Below are positions 40,701 to 51,800 of a stretch of 64,000 bases of DNA, piece by piece. Made by a program: the position numbers and the translations under genes. The first letter of the stretch is position 1, and every line of letters begins with the position of its first letter. Source of the DNA: Parus major (lineage: Eukaryota > Chordata > Aves > Passeriformes > Paridae); NCBI RefSeq assembly GCF_001522545.3, contig NC_031781.1:10793487-10857486 (forward strand). Direction: 5' to 3'. The notes beneath the pieces were generated by a model. That model searched no databases and was not told the DNA's origin. It was given only the letters and a program-made list of their open reading frames with translations.

Positions 40701-41600
40701 ACTGAAGGAATAATTGTGTCCTTGGGGATCAGGAGCAGTGGAGCTTTAGGCTGAAGTGTTTATGTTTTGCCTTCCAAGCCACATTTGAGATGTTAATGTT
40801 GTTTAATACCTGTGAAATTAGCTTAAAGACATACAAATTCAGGATATAATTCTCAACTGATTTATTCCAGCATAGTTTTGTTGATTCCAGCAGCATTGCT
40901 ATTGCTTTATTGTGTAAATTGTGTCGAGAGTCAGGCCCTTTTTTCAGGAATCAGTCCTGCTGACCTTCAACCCCATTGCACTTCTGCTGTAGCTCTGAGT
41001 CCCTACATGGACAGAATCTGACTTAGCCACTTCCATCTTTCTGATCCACTTTTGCTAATGAATAGCACTGGCTTCAGCGTACTTTTGTCATATGTATAAA
41101 AGTATTAAGTAGACCTTACTTCTACAGGATTCTTAGTCCCATTAAATCATCTGGGTATGGTGGAAAGCTCCAATAGCACTCTTGAAGCCATGTTTTCTTG
41201 ACTGTACTCTGCACCACTCTACATGGTGCAGCCCAGGGTCATTTGGGGCATCTTGAATTCAGGAGAATTTTCTTGTAATTGCACGCAGTTTCTTCTGCCA
41301 CTACTCAGTCCCTGCTTTTAAGCATCTCTGATGTTTTCTTCATGATAAAAACTGGATTTCTAGTCTACTGCTCTTAGGCAGACTCAAAGGGAGAAGCTTT
41401 GTTACATTTTATGTCTCCTTTCATAAGAGAAAGTGCTACTTTTCCAACCCAGAAGAGTATTTGACACCCTACAGAGAGCTGGCTCTGTGTCTCTCTAGGA
41501 GATTGCCGTCCCTTGCAAGACAAGAGAACCTTTTCTGTTGCACGTGCTTCAAGGTTTGCTCTTTCACGGGGAGCTGGCACACAGAAAGCTTGATTTTTGC

Positions 41601-41640
41601 CAGGTACTGAGTGCCTTCTGCAAGGTATTGAGTGCCCTCC
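41601..41640. repeat. imperfect ~20-bp tandem duplication
   Basis: CAGGTACTGAGTGCCTTCTG is followed at once by CAAGGTATTGAGTGCCCTCC. The two copies differ at a few positions. Intronic. Confidence 0.7.
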
Positions 41641-42384
41641 TATCCTTTGCAGCCAAAAAGGAGTTGATTGCTCTTGGCATCAGTCAAATCTGGACCCAGA
41701 AGACCACAGGTAGTATTTACCAATTATTTATGTGCTATCGCATGCCAGAGTTTGTCTGAATTGATTTTCATTGCATACGAGAGGTTTGAGGCGTTAATGA
41801 CACTTGCCTGCCACTAAAAACATTTTTTTAAAATAATAATAATACAATAATAAGCATGACATTTATTGCATTGCCATGGGGAAATTAAAAACCCCCAAAA
41901 TTAACTAGAGTCCAAGTAACTATTAGCTCTTCAGAGCTAATGTGTGAGTTATATACCCTGAATGAGCACCATATGCCAGTTCATTGTGGCACAGTGAGTC
42001 ACAGGACACATTGTGGAAAGCAATAATTGCTTGGCATGCACTGAAGCACTCAGTAGGGCTTTTTGTTTGGTTTTCTTAAAGGAATATGTTTTACTCTGAC
42101 AATAAAAGGGGTATTGTCTGATATGCTGCCATCAGGGATTGTTGCTTATTTTGTACTTAACCTGGAGCTTATCTGTTTGTCACTCACAGCACACCCCCCC
42201 AGTTAACTTTTGCTTTCCAACTGCTTGTATTGTATGTGTGCAGTGCCAGAAGAGTGAAGAGTGAGCCTTCCATTTGGTATCAGCTTGTCATTCTGTATTA
42301 ATCCTCCTCACCCTTTTCCTCCTCATCTTCTTTCTTTGTCTGATAGAGACATTCAGATTGTTTATATGGAATAAATGTTCATCC

Positions 42385-42570
42385 TGAGCAGAGTGAAGCA
42401 GTGGGACGAGTTGCACAGGGATTGTACAGTCTCCACTCTTGGCCAGAGCTTGACCAGAAAAGACCATCAGCAAGCCAGTCTGATTTTGATGTTGGCCCTT
42501 CTTTGAGCAGGAGGCTGGGCTATGTGACCTCCAGAAATCCCTTTTAACCTGAATTACTTTATGGTTCTGT
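42385..42570 (+). mobile_element. CR1 LINE 3' fragment
   Basis: The stretch near 42500-42570 follows the avian CR1 3' end: TTTGAGCAGGAGGCTGGGCT, then TGTGACCTCCAGAAATCCC, then TTTTAACCTGAATTACTTTATGG with a terminal GGTTCTGT. Upstream, GGATTGTACAGTCTCCACTC matches the CR1 segment before it. It is 5'-truncated and diverged, in sense orientation with SLC6A6 inside intron 1. CR1 is the dominant LINE of birds and other sauropsids, so it also supports the taxonomic call. Confidence 0.85.
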
Positions 42571-42994
42571 TTAATACCCACTTCCTGTACTGATTCAGCC
42601 ACGGTGCTGGCACGTCATTAACTCCTCACTCCCTGCCATTATCAGTCTCATTCATACCTGCATAGAACAGGAGTGACCTCCTGAAGGTCAGTGAGGTGAC
42701 AGAGGTTTTACTTATGGGAACAATATCAAGATGTAAATGGCGACCTCAGATGAGATTACTAGGTGAAATTTGGATATCTCTGAAATTATTTGGAATTTGT
42801 AACAGAATTTCATTTGAGTTCTCTTCAAATCTTCAGTAAGTTCCAATTGAAGTTATCAATTGATGAGTTTCAAGCATAATTATATCATGATGATAAGCAT
42901 TTAAAAGTAAATATCACCTTTTTTTTTTCCTTTTCAGTGACAAATCTCATTCTCTAACAGCCTTGAAGAGAGCTTTGGGGTATTTAGGATTTAG

Positions 42995-43060
42995 TGAGTC
43001 ACCAACTGCCCTCGCTGGGCCATTACGTGCTGGTTTCCTCATGCGGCCGTAACCACGTGA
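42995..43060 (+). promoter_or_regulatory. AP-1 and E-box block in intron 1
   Basis: TGAGTCA (consensus AP-1) at 42995-43001 and CACGTG (consensus E-box) at 43054-43059 lie 52 bp apart in a short CpG-containing patch (GCGGCCGT between them), just after a T-rich tract. The motifs are seen exactly. That the patch is an intronic enhancer is inference. Confidence 0.3.
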
Positions 43061-45377
43061 GGGAGTTAATGCTGCACAGAGCATCTGCTCCTCAGCTCAG
43101 GGCTCTCCCAGCCCTGCAGCTGTCTGCCAGAAAGCTGGGACGTGCACAGGGGCATCTGTGAGCTCCATCGGGTAGCAAATTTTCATGGTCGGCCCATATG
43201 TTAGCCAAAAAAACACCCTTTGTCAGAACAATGTTATTTTAATTGTGCTGAGAGAAAGCAAGATCACACTCAGATTCACCATATCAGCCCAGGGGATTTT
43301 GAACAAAGATGTAGCTATTCTAGGGCAAAAAAATCCCTTCAGAAACTCCCTTGGTGGGAAAAAGAAATGGGAATATTTCATAGGGTTTCTCTTTCAGATC
43401 TGACAATATAAGGTGCTTTTCCTTCATCTCTCTACTGTATCAACAGGTATATTGCTTATGCAAACACCTGATCTCCCATCAGGTTCTATCAGAAGTTTGC
43501 AAATGGGGCTGCCAGAGCAGATTGAAGAAAGTCTAAATATCAGCAACAATAAGCTTTTGTTGTCCCCTTTTACACAAGGCAGGATTCTAAAATAAAGATT
43601 TAACAGGAAAGACTTGCTTTCACTGCTGCCCTCCCTTTTCTGTAATCACATTGATACTCTCACCTCATACAGATCCTGCTTAAATGATGAGTACTGCTCT
43701 TTCAAGTGTGAAAAGGTTTTGTGCCAGGTAGAGGGAATACAGTAATGGGAGATACCTTTGCTCAGTAGGGTTGCAGTTCCTTTCTCCTCCACTCTTTGGG
43801 CAGTACACAAGCTATAGGTTACAAGTCAAATTTCATGGGCAGATAGTATCTAAATGTGGAACTTCAAGTACAGTACAGCTGACTTTGAATCACCTAGGTG
43901 ATTTCTTCTTCTGTAAAGCTAGCGCAGGTTCGTGTGGCTCTTCTACAGGTCACCTCCAAAAATTCAGACAAGTCAACCAAAGGGAGTCTCTTACTTTCTA
44001 TCATTGGTTTCCATGTGAAGTGTTTGTGTTGCTATCTCAGCTGTTTGTCAGTTGCCTGCTGTTTATAGTGGAACTGCAAACAATTTCCCACCTGTCCATT
44101 ATTAACTTTTGCATAAGAAAACCAAGTAGTGAAAAATAATTGTCATGTCATGATGAAGACAGCTTTAGATACTAAAGTTAATGTGCCATATTGGTATCCT
44201 ATTGAAGTGTATTCACAAAGACGAAATTGTACTAGGAAAAATCCTCAACTGATTACAGTTCAGCTTATGTTAGTCAGGCCAGGACTATAAAAGCAACCTG
44301 CAATGAAACCATCAGCTAGCATTTGTGTGAAAATATAAGAAGAGATGGAGAAGAATACTCAGGCTCTTCACATAGTGTCATGCTTTATTTGGGGAAGCTT
44401 ACCTGCAAAAGCCAATAGAAAAAGAAGTAAACAAGTACCTGTAGCCTGTGGGATTGACCCTGGTATGAGGTGGGACTGCAGATACTTGTGTCTTGTATTG
44501 GAGTCAGCCTTTGCTCTAGTACAATTCCCTTTGGAGGCAGCAGTTCAAGAGTGAATTCTGGGGGGGCTTTTGTCCAAGTAGTGTGTGGGCCTAGGGTTTT
44601 GTTCCTGCTTGGTGTGTGCTCTGCACTTTGCAGACCGTGGTATGCAGAAGTGGTTTATGTGGTAGTTTCCTTGGAAAAGTGAAGTATTTGTTCTGGCGCT
44701 GTTTGGTTTTCATATCTCTTGACATAAAAATGAGCACAGCTCTCAGTCTGTGAAAGCAAATGTCAGAGACCTGTAGAAAACTGAACTGAAAATACACCTC
44801 TGGTTGGGAATGAGTCTGAATCACATGGTAGTTAAAAGCAAGGTGGTTTAGTGGTTAGTACCAAAGGTTCTATTTGCAACTCAGAACTTCAAAGCAGATG
44901 GACAGTGATCAAATTAGTGATTTTTTTGGATCAAATACTGCCCATTGCAAGGCCTGTAGGACATAGTGATATTCCTTCTCAAATGCCCTCCAGGAGTGCA
45001 GTGAGTGGCTGTGGGCAGCCAGGGAAATTGAGAGGATGGGGCTGCAGCTGGAGACAGAGCCAAGGCTGTTCTGGGATTAAACAAAACATGCCATTGTCCA
45101 GCCGTGCAAGCCAGCACTGGCACCAGCTGCAGGAGAGCAAATAAATATCATAGTGTCTACAGAGCTTCACTTTTTCGTGCGTGTGAAAGTCTATGTTTCA
45201 CCAACCTGTTTTGCAAAGTTGTGCTGTCCCTGGGCTTGTTCATCAGCTTTGCCACTTCTTCTTTTTGCACGTCTCCTGCAGACCCACCCGTGCTGCTGCC
45301 CTGCCGTGTCAGTGGTTTCAATTTCATTTCCTGTGCGAAACTTCATACGCCTAAAGTTTTTGTTCCTTTTTTCTTTC

Positions 45378-45395
45378 TTTTTTTTTTTTTTTTTT
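45378..45395. repeat. poly-T tract (18 nt)
   Basis: An uninterrupted run of T preceded by TTCTTTC, in intron 1. No adjacent LINE or retrogene sequence recognised. Confidence 0.9.
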
Positions 45396-46098
45396 CTTGA
45401 AGGAAAGAAAACAACAACAGTAAATGAAACCTCAGGGTCCTTAGGAAATTTCTGTGAGCAGAGGTGCCCTGGCAGAGCACCTGGCAGTCACCTAATTACC
45501 CTGGTTCATCAGCAAAGGGTTGATACTCCACTTCTTAAAAGATTACAACTCATTTCTGTCACTGAGTCGTATTTTTGCTGATATTTACTGCCAGCATGGA
45601 GGAGAAGTCAAGGCTAAAATCAAAAGTAGTTCACTCTCACCATTAAGTTTTAGTGCTCATGGCCCAGCCCTCAGGGCTTTTTAACCTGCTCAGATTTTAT
45701 AGCCCTGTAATGGGACTAACACTGCGGATCGCGTGCATGTAATAGCTGTTTTCCTGGTACAGGTTAGCTGGCTGCTTTCCACCCACAGTGCCGTGTTGCA
45801 CAACTCTTCCTTCCATTAATGTATTCTAGAAAAAAAAAAAATATCAGGTATTAGGCAGATGAGGCTCAGGAACAAAGAAGAAGAAAGGACTGTTCCCTTC
45901 CACTGATGGTTTGGGGATCTAGATTTCTGGGAATAAGGTAGTGTATGACATGTTTGTACAGCTGCCACAGTGGGATAAAAATCTGTCCTCAGTTATTGTT
46001 AAGATGAATGGATGGAGGCAGTAAAAACACAACTCTAGCTTTGTGTGGAGGTAGCCTAGGCAGGTATGGCAACAGCTGATCAAAGCCATTGCTTTGAG

Positions 46099-46124
46099 AA
46101 CAAGTAGAGAAGACTCTACTTGTT
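46099..46124. repeat. perfect 11-bp inverted repeat with 4-nt loop
   Basis: AACAAGTAGAG, loop AAGA, CTCTACTTGTT. Located in SLC6A6 intron 1. Confidence 0.95.
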
Positions 46125-48559
46125 TTTCTAAAACTGTGTAATCTTACATATCCATGTGTTTTTTACTTAGTTAGAAAACATAATGAAAAATTACAGGACT
46201 CCTCAAGTGCAAGAAAGCCCTGAAATCAGCATTGGTAAACTCAGTTAATTTAAGGCTAAATTTAGAATTAGTGTGAAAGAAAAAACAGATGAAGGTGAAA
46301 TGATTTATCCTCAAGAAAAAAAATTACTTTGAAATAATGAATTCATATGTTTTATTGCACATTTGCCCCACTAAATGATTACTTCATTGTTTCTTTTCCC
46401 TGCACTGGGGCAGAGCTCCATTATCAGAGCATGGAAATTGCTGTCTGACATTATCATGTGTTGCAAATGCCTTGCAGAAGTGTCACATAGGATCAATACA
46501 CTATTAATCACATGCAAAAAATTCAATAGGCACAGTGCACACCACTGACTGTTTGAGTTCATAAGCTTTGTGAGCTTTAGGGGGTTTGCCGTTTTCATAG
46601 CAGGATGAAGGACGTCCCTTAATTGATTTTGATGTGGTTTATTTGTGGCAATAGAACTTACTTAATTGACACCGGGGTTTGATAGAGAATTGCAATCCAT
46701 TCAGAAGCAGACCATCAGAACTGAAAGCAAAATCAGGCAATGCTTGTTCTCTTGGTCAAAAGATGTATAACTTCAGGGCACAAGGAGGCTGAAGAGCTGA
46801 GGATGTATGCAGCTTGTTGAATCTTCTTCAACAATGCCCATCTTGCTTGGAAAGCCATCAGCTTGCGACATGGATATAATGCATTTTGTTAAAGGCCCTC
46901 TCATAAGGACAAAGGCCTCAAGAGGTGGTGTCACCCAGTGAAGGAATGGTTTTCCACCTTCACAGTGTGTGAGCTGGCAGAGCAGAGGGAGCAGGCAGGG
47001 ATAGCAGTGGGAAGCTGGTGCTTCTCTCCAGCCTGTTGACAGTCAGGCGGCTGTGAGCTGGCACACCCAGAGGCATTAAATAGGGCCAGCAGTTGGCTTC
47101 ACATGAACAAACCCAAGTTTTAACTGCTTGTTCTCCTGCTCAGAGTGCAAAGGAGGAGCAGTTTTCCCTCCGTCTCTGCCTCTGCCAACCCCCCTCTCCT
47201 TCCCTTGGTCATCTTTGTGAGAGCAACCCCTGGGCTTGCTTCTCTGAGGAGGGGACAGAGCAGGAGCACCATGGCTCTCCAGGCAGGACACTTGGTTCTG
47301 CACTGGGATGCAGGAGACACTGTGCCCACGGGGATTTCAGTAGGACAGAGTCATCACCAGTGTGACTCAGTGTGCCAGACCTCTGCTTCACTGCATCCCG
47401 TGCTCTTCCCCCACTGACTGCCATGACTGCCCTGTGCCATCTCCCTGGGGAATCAGGCTCCATCCCTGAGGCTGGGGAGCATCCTCTTTGCTTCAGCCCC
47501 TGCTTAGGCTCAGGGTCATGTTCCCTCTGAAATCCATTGGAATTTCTGGGTATTCATTTTCCTCCTTTCCACCCCACACAACGGAAAATGAGTTTTTCAT
47601 TTCCTCCTGTTCTGGGTTTAGTTGTAACTGCTTTGTTCTTTGACATAAATAAGTAGAACAAAATGAGCATCTAGAGTATTATGTGACTGCAGATTTTCTG
47701 CTGCTGAAATCTGAGAAAAGATGCAGGATTTTATAACAGCTCAGTGCTGTGACATGGTGCCTATTTGAAGCATTTGAAGAGCATGAATGGAAACAGCAGC
47801 AAGAAAAAAAAAGCATGTAAGGAAAAAAGATACCTTTTGTCCAGACCACAACTGATGAAAAAGAAATTGCATTAAGCCCTGGGCTTTTCTTTCAGAGTAG
47901 GCTTCAGCTTTATAAAGAAGTTCATTTTCCTCCTAGAAAATTTTCAGTAGCAGATTTTCCAGTCAATCTTAGAAGACTAAAAAAAGCATCACAGTGAAAG
48001 AAAAGGAAATGATGAAGTGAGAAGGGAGATGGAGAAAGTTGGAGAAAAAACTGAGAAAGAATAAAGGACGAATGGATTCTAGGGTTTAAATAACAACCCA
48101 AACCCAGGGAAAAGTATACAGAAAAAGAGGAGTCCATTAAAGACAGAACAGTGGGCTGTAGTTCAGGGAATTTTTAGAGGCACTTTTTAAGAGGAAGAGA
48201 GGCAATGTGTGGAGTAACAGGAGTGGTATTATTTTTCAGAAATCGTAGGTATCTTGTTCAATGAAGCGGAATGAACTTGGTTATGAATTAGGGACAATAA
48301 GTGCAGTCAGGTGCTCCTTGGATAATGGTGGGGCCTTGAGGGCTGGCAGACATAAAGGCTTTTTTTCCTCCAGATCAGAAAGACTTCTCTAAAGCCATGA
48401 GTTTGATCAGGGGGCTGTTTATTTTAATCATGTATCGATTGGCTTAACCACACTGCCCTGGGAGGGAGGGAGAGCTGTCAACATCAAGAATTACAGCTCT
48501 CAAAGTTCCAAGTAATCCTAGGAAATGAGCCAAACATAATAAATGCAGTTTTATTTGGG

Positions 48560-48660
48560 ACTTGATCCTACTACTGTTGAAATCAATAGCAGTTTTTCCA
48601 TTGCTCTCAATGAAAGTGGAAGCTGCTTATTTGAAGACCAGCTCTGATCCAGCAATCAGG
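48560..48660. repeat. ancient amniote dispersed repeat with internal dyad symmetry
   Basis: GATCCTACTACTGTTGAAAT and CAATAGCAGTTTTTCCATTG, followed by CTCTCAATGAAAGTGG, resembles a common sauropsid repeat in which a CAATGGCAAAACTCCCATTG-like core is almost its own reverse complement. The family name is uncertain. It is intronic in SLC6A6. Confidence 0.4.
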
Positions 48661-48724
48661 GCATCTAATTTTGAAATATTCATTAATGTGAATGTAAAAT
48701 AATAACAATTTTTTTAAAGAGCCA

Positions 48725-48756
48725 GCCCAGAAATAGATTGGCCCAGAAATAGATTG
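48725..48756. repeat. two tandem 16-bp copies
   Basis: GCCCAGAAATAGATTG occurs twice without a spacer (48725-48740 and 48741-48756). A simple local duplication in intron 1. Confidence 0.95.
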
Positions 48757-50269
48757 GCAGTTCTAGGAAAGCTCAGTTTTTAAAGGAATGTTGACTTCAA
48801 TTTGCAGGATACAAAATAAATGACAGAAAAATAAGAGAGATGGCAATGGCTAAAGAGGCAGTGAGCTTAAACAGGGTTAGAAAAATTAATTATAATGTGA
48901 TAAACTGATGTCTTTCAAAAGTCATTGAGGCAGAAAAGGATGAGAGAGCACTGAAAAGCTTGAGATATACACTCTGCATAGGCTGAACTTAGTAGAGAAG
49001 GGTCCTTGAAAGAAGAAGTAATGATGATACACATCATGCTGCAAAAATAGTCCATAAAATCAGTGGTACAGCCATACAGTCATTCTTCAAGCAGCATTCC
49101 CATCAAGGTCAAAGACACTCTGAATGTGTACTTTGCTTTTAGTTTTCTAGTGGAAAAAGAAGCTAGAAGAAAACACATTCAGTTACCATTCTAGTGAACA
49201 ATTCAGTATGTTGACTCTTTAATCAAAGTTTATATGCATTGGCCAAAAAAGAAGTATCTGCTTTGCTGTGGTTTCTGACATTCAGATGCAAGACAGGGCG
49301 TGCATTTTAGCATGTATAAATATTTACAAACACATATCTGTGTGTACAGGCATACTTTGATTTTCCCCTTTCCATCAGCATTTGGAAAAACAGTGTTTGA
49401 AAGATTTGATTTTTAGAGACTATTAAATGAGGTGGCATCCATGATGGATTTGTCCTCAAGGCTCCTCCTGGAAGGTGTTGCTGTGTACTGGCTGCTTGTC
49501 TTTGGCTGTAAGAAGCTTGGAGAAGATCATTACTGTAATCCCAAAGCAAAAACTGAACACAGTGTATTTTCAGATGTGTAATCCATGGGTTGTCTGTCAA
49601 AAAAAGTCAGTAGCTCAGCAGTATTGGGAGTTGTGTCTGTTCTGACAACCAGCAGGTCCTGGCTATGTTGGCAGCCTTCCCTTACGGGCATTGCTCACTG
49701 TCTGCCCCCTCTGTGCAGCACCTCCCCTTCCTCTACCCCTCATTTTTTTGCATGTTATGAGGGATTACATTTCAATGCCAGTATTTTTTTAAAGGGTATG
49801 GGTTATCTGAGGTGCAGGCTCCACGTGTGAAGATTGATAGCTGTAGAAGATGGCCCAAGCTGAGCTGGCTGTGAAAGTGCTCCTCTTATGGCTGGTCTTG
49901 TGGTGTTTTCACCTGTGCACCAGAGACTGATTGTTTACAGGGGGCAGCGAGGGAGCCTGGGTTATTGCAGGGTGTTTGACCTGAGGAAATTAGTGCAGGG
50001 GCAGACACATGACTCTCCTGTGTAAGGGCCTCCTGGCCACACTAGCAAGCAGACACTTGAGGAGTGTGAAGTGCCCGTGCTTGATCCCTTGTTCTATTTT
50101 TCCATATTTTACCAGCATCGATTTGATAATCAATTACTCCCTCCTCAGTTAATGAGGGTTGGTACAAGTGCATGTGAGAGCAGTTCTGGTCCTGGCCCAG
50201 GCTGGATTTTTTTGGATCAGGCTCTTGCAGTGTGACTGGGCTCAGCCCAGGGGCACACCATAAATAGCA

Positions 50270-51800
50270 GGCTTGACTGCTGCTTTTTATTTATCCATAT
50301 TGAGTTCATCAGATGAAGCCAAAGCTTCCTGGGGCCATCTGAAGCTTCCTGGAGGGGGTACTCTCACAGTCAGATGTGGCTCCTGGAAGGCAGACGCGTG
50401 TCTCTGGGAGGCAGACATATGCCTCAGACTTGGATCGCTCCTTTTGGACTATGTGGTTGTAAGAGCATTTTTTCACAATATATTTCCTTGGGGGAATCTG
50501 ATGGACTTAGATCTCAGCTACCATCCCCACTAAGTGATACAGTAAAAATAACCTATTATTCTCTGGTTCTGACCTGGGCGGTGACAACATATTGTTTCAG
50601 CATCTCTGTCAGACTATTTCCCTTAAGAGCCATTTTAGCCTCACCCAGTGGGACATAGCTAAAGGAAATGAAACTCCAACCCCATTAAGGAAAAAGACAA
50701 TGCCTTTCACTAAACAAACTTACTTTTCTTGGCTTTTCTTCGCCAGGGAGAATCGCCCGTACCCCCCACCCTTGCGGCCTTTGTGGACAGTTCCTGTAAT
50801 TGGGAATGGCTGGGTGGACACCAATGGCTGGCAGCAAAGGGGGATAAATCTGACATCCCTTGAACGTGACATGGGCTGGGACCACAGTCCCAGGTGGCTG
50901 CTTAGCGACAGTTCCTGTGGTACTGGTGGACCGTACGTGCCTGCCAGCCACAGCTGCCGGCCCTCCAGACACAATCAGGATTTTAGCAAGTCTGTACACA
51001 GTAAAGCTGGGCTGTTACTAATTTTGGGCAAGCCTTGGATAGGTAATGTGCCCCACTATTGAGAGCTGGCGATTTGCACCAAAGTTGTGGTGGCTCATCT
51101 GCCACCCGTACAGTGAAACAACCCCAAAAGCAAGCGTGACCTTGAGGGTTCATGGACTGAGGGAGAGATCACGATCTGTCATCACGCCCCAGCTAAGGCT
51201 GAAGAAAAATTTCCGCTTGTTAATTAGGTTTTCAAGCACATCCATTAATTTGGGGTGTCTTGAGATGAATTAGAAATCCCTTTTTATAATGCAGTTCCAC
51301 TCAGTTACAAAGAAGGAGTCTGGAAAGGCACCATTTCACATTTGTGTGTGGGTAACTGGGACAAACCACGGGGTGATCACCTTGTCCCAGGGAGAGTCAG
51401 GGTTTACAGAATGCAATCAACTGGTCAGCCTTGCAAACTCTGGATAGAACTGACTAACACCTGGGTCAAAGTAAATCCGCAGGCAAGAGGATTAGAGCTG
51501 GCAGAAAAATAAAGAACTCTGTGTCACGAGATAAAAGTAGATTGCAAAAAATTGCAATTCCGAAGAGTTTTTAATCTTAGAGGTGGCTAATGCTGCAGGT
51601 CCCCTTAGGTTTTTTTACATAAGAGGAGCCTGTGTTCCCAGTGTTCTGTTTCGGGGTATTTCCAGTATCAGTCTCCCCGGAGAGCAGTTAAGCTCCTATT
51701 TCAAACCTAATCCTGCAGGGATCTATAAATCTATATATCTCTCTGCCCTCTTAAGCAGGTTTATGGCTGTCCCACCAGATCAGCAAAAAATTGTATGAAA
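50270..51800 (+). other. CpG-rich, coding-like but broken block, unidentified
   Basis: Across about 1.5 kb, CpG frequency is several times that of the surrounding intron (about 18 in 50690-51240). A chain of + strand open stretches covers it: 50273-50533, 50592-51062 (156 codons, with several Trp and Pro residues), 51046-51273 and 51583-51798, separated by stops and frame changes. I recognise no domain and no exon-like splice boundaries. The retained CpGs and strand bias would fit a relatively young inserted element, for example a decayed retroviral fragment. No LTR or target duplication was located around it. An intronic regulatory patch is the other option. Confidence 0.3.
50322..50352. repeat. 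short direct repeat AAGCTTCCTGG, period 20
   Basis: AAGCTTCCTGG at 50322-50332 recurs at 50342-50352, with GGCCATCTG between them. It lies at the left part of the CpG-rich block described at 50.3-51.8 kb. Confidence 0.8.

Larger units (their letters stand above)
30871..42384 (+). other. SLC6A6 intron 1, first part
   Basis: No coding exons recognised. It holds the secondary CpG cluster and the candidate 36-nt exon. A second good acceptor (TTTTTTTCACAG ending at 35509) has no convincing donor downstream. A (CCAA)4 run is at about 39245-39260, a TG-rich patch near 35193-35220, and an 8-bp hairpin TTAGCTCT/AGAGCTAA at 41923-41940. Confidence 0.6.
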
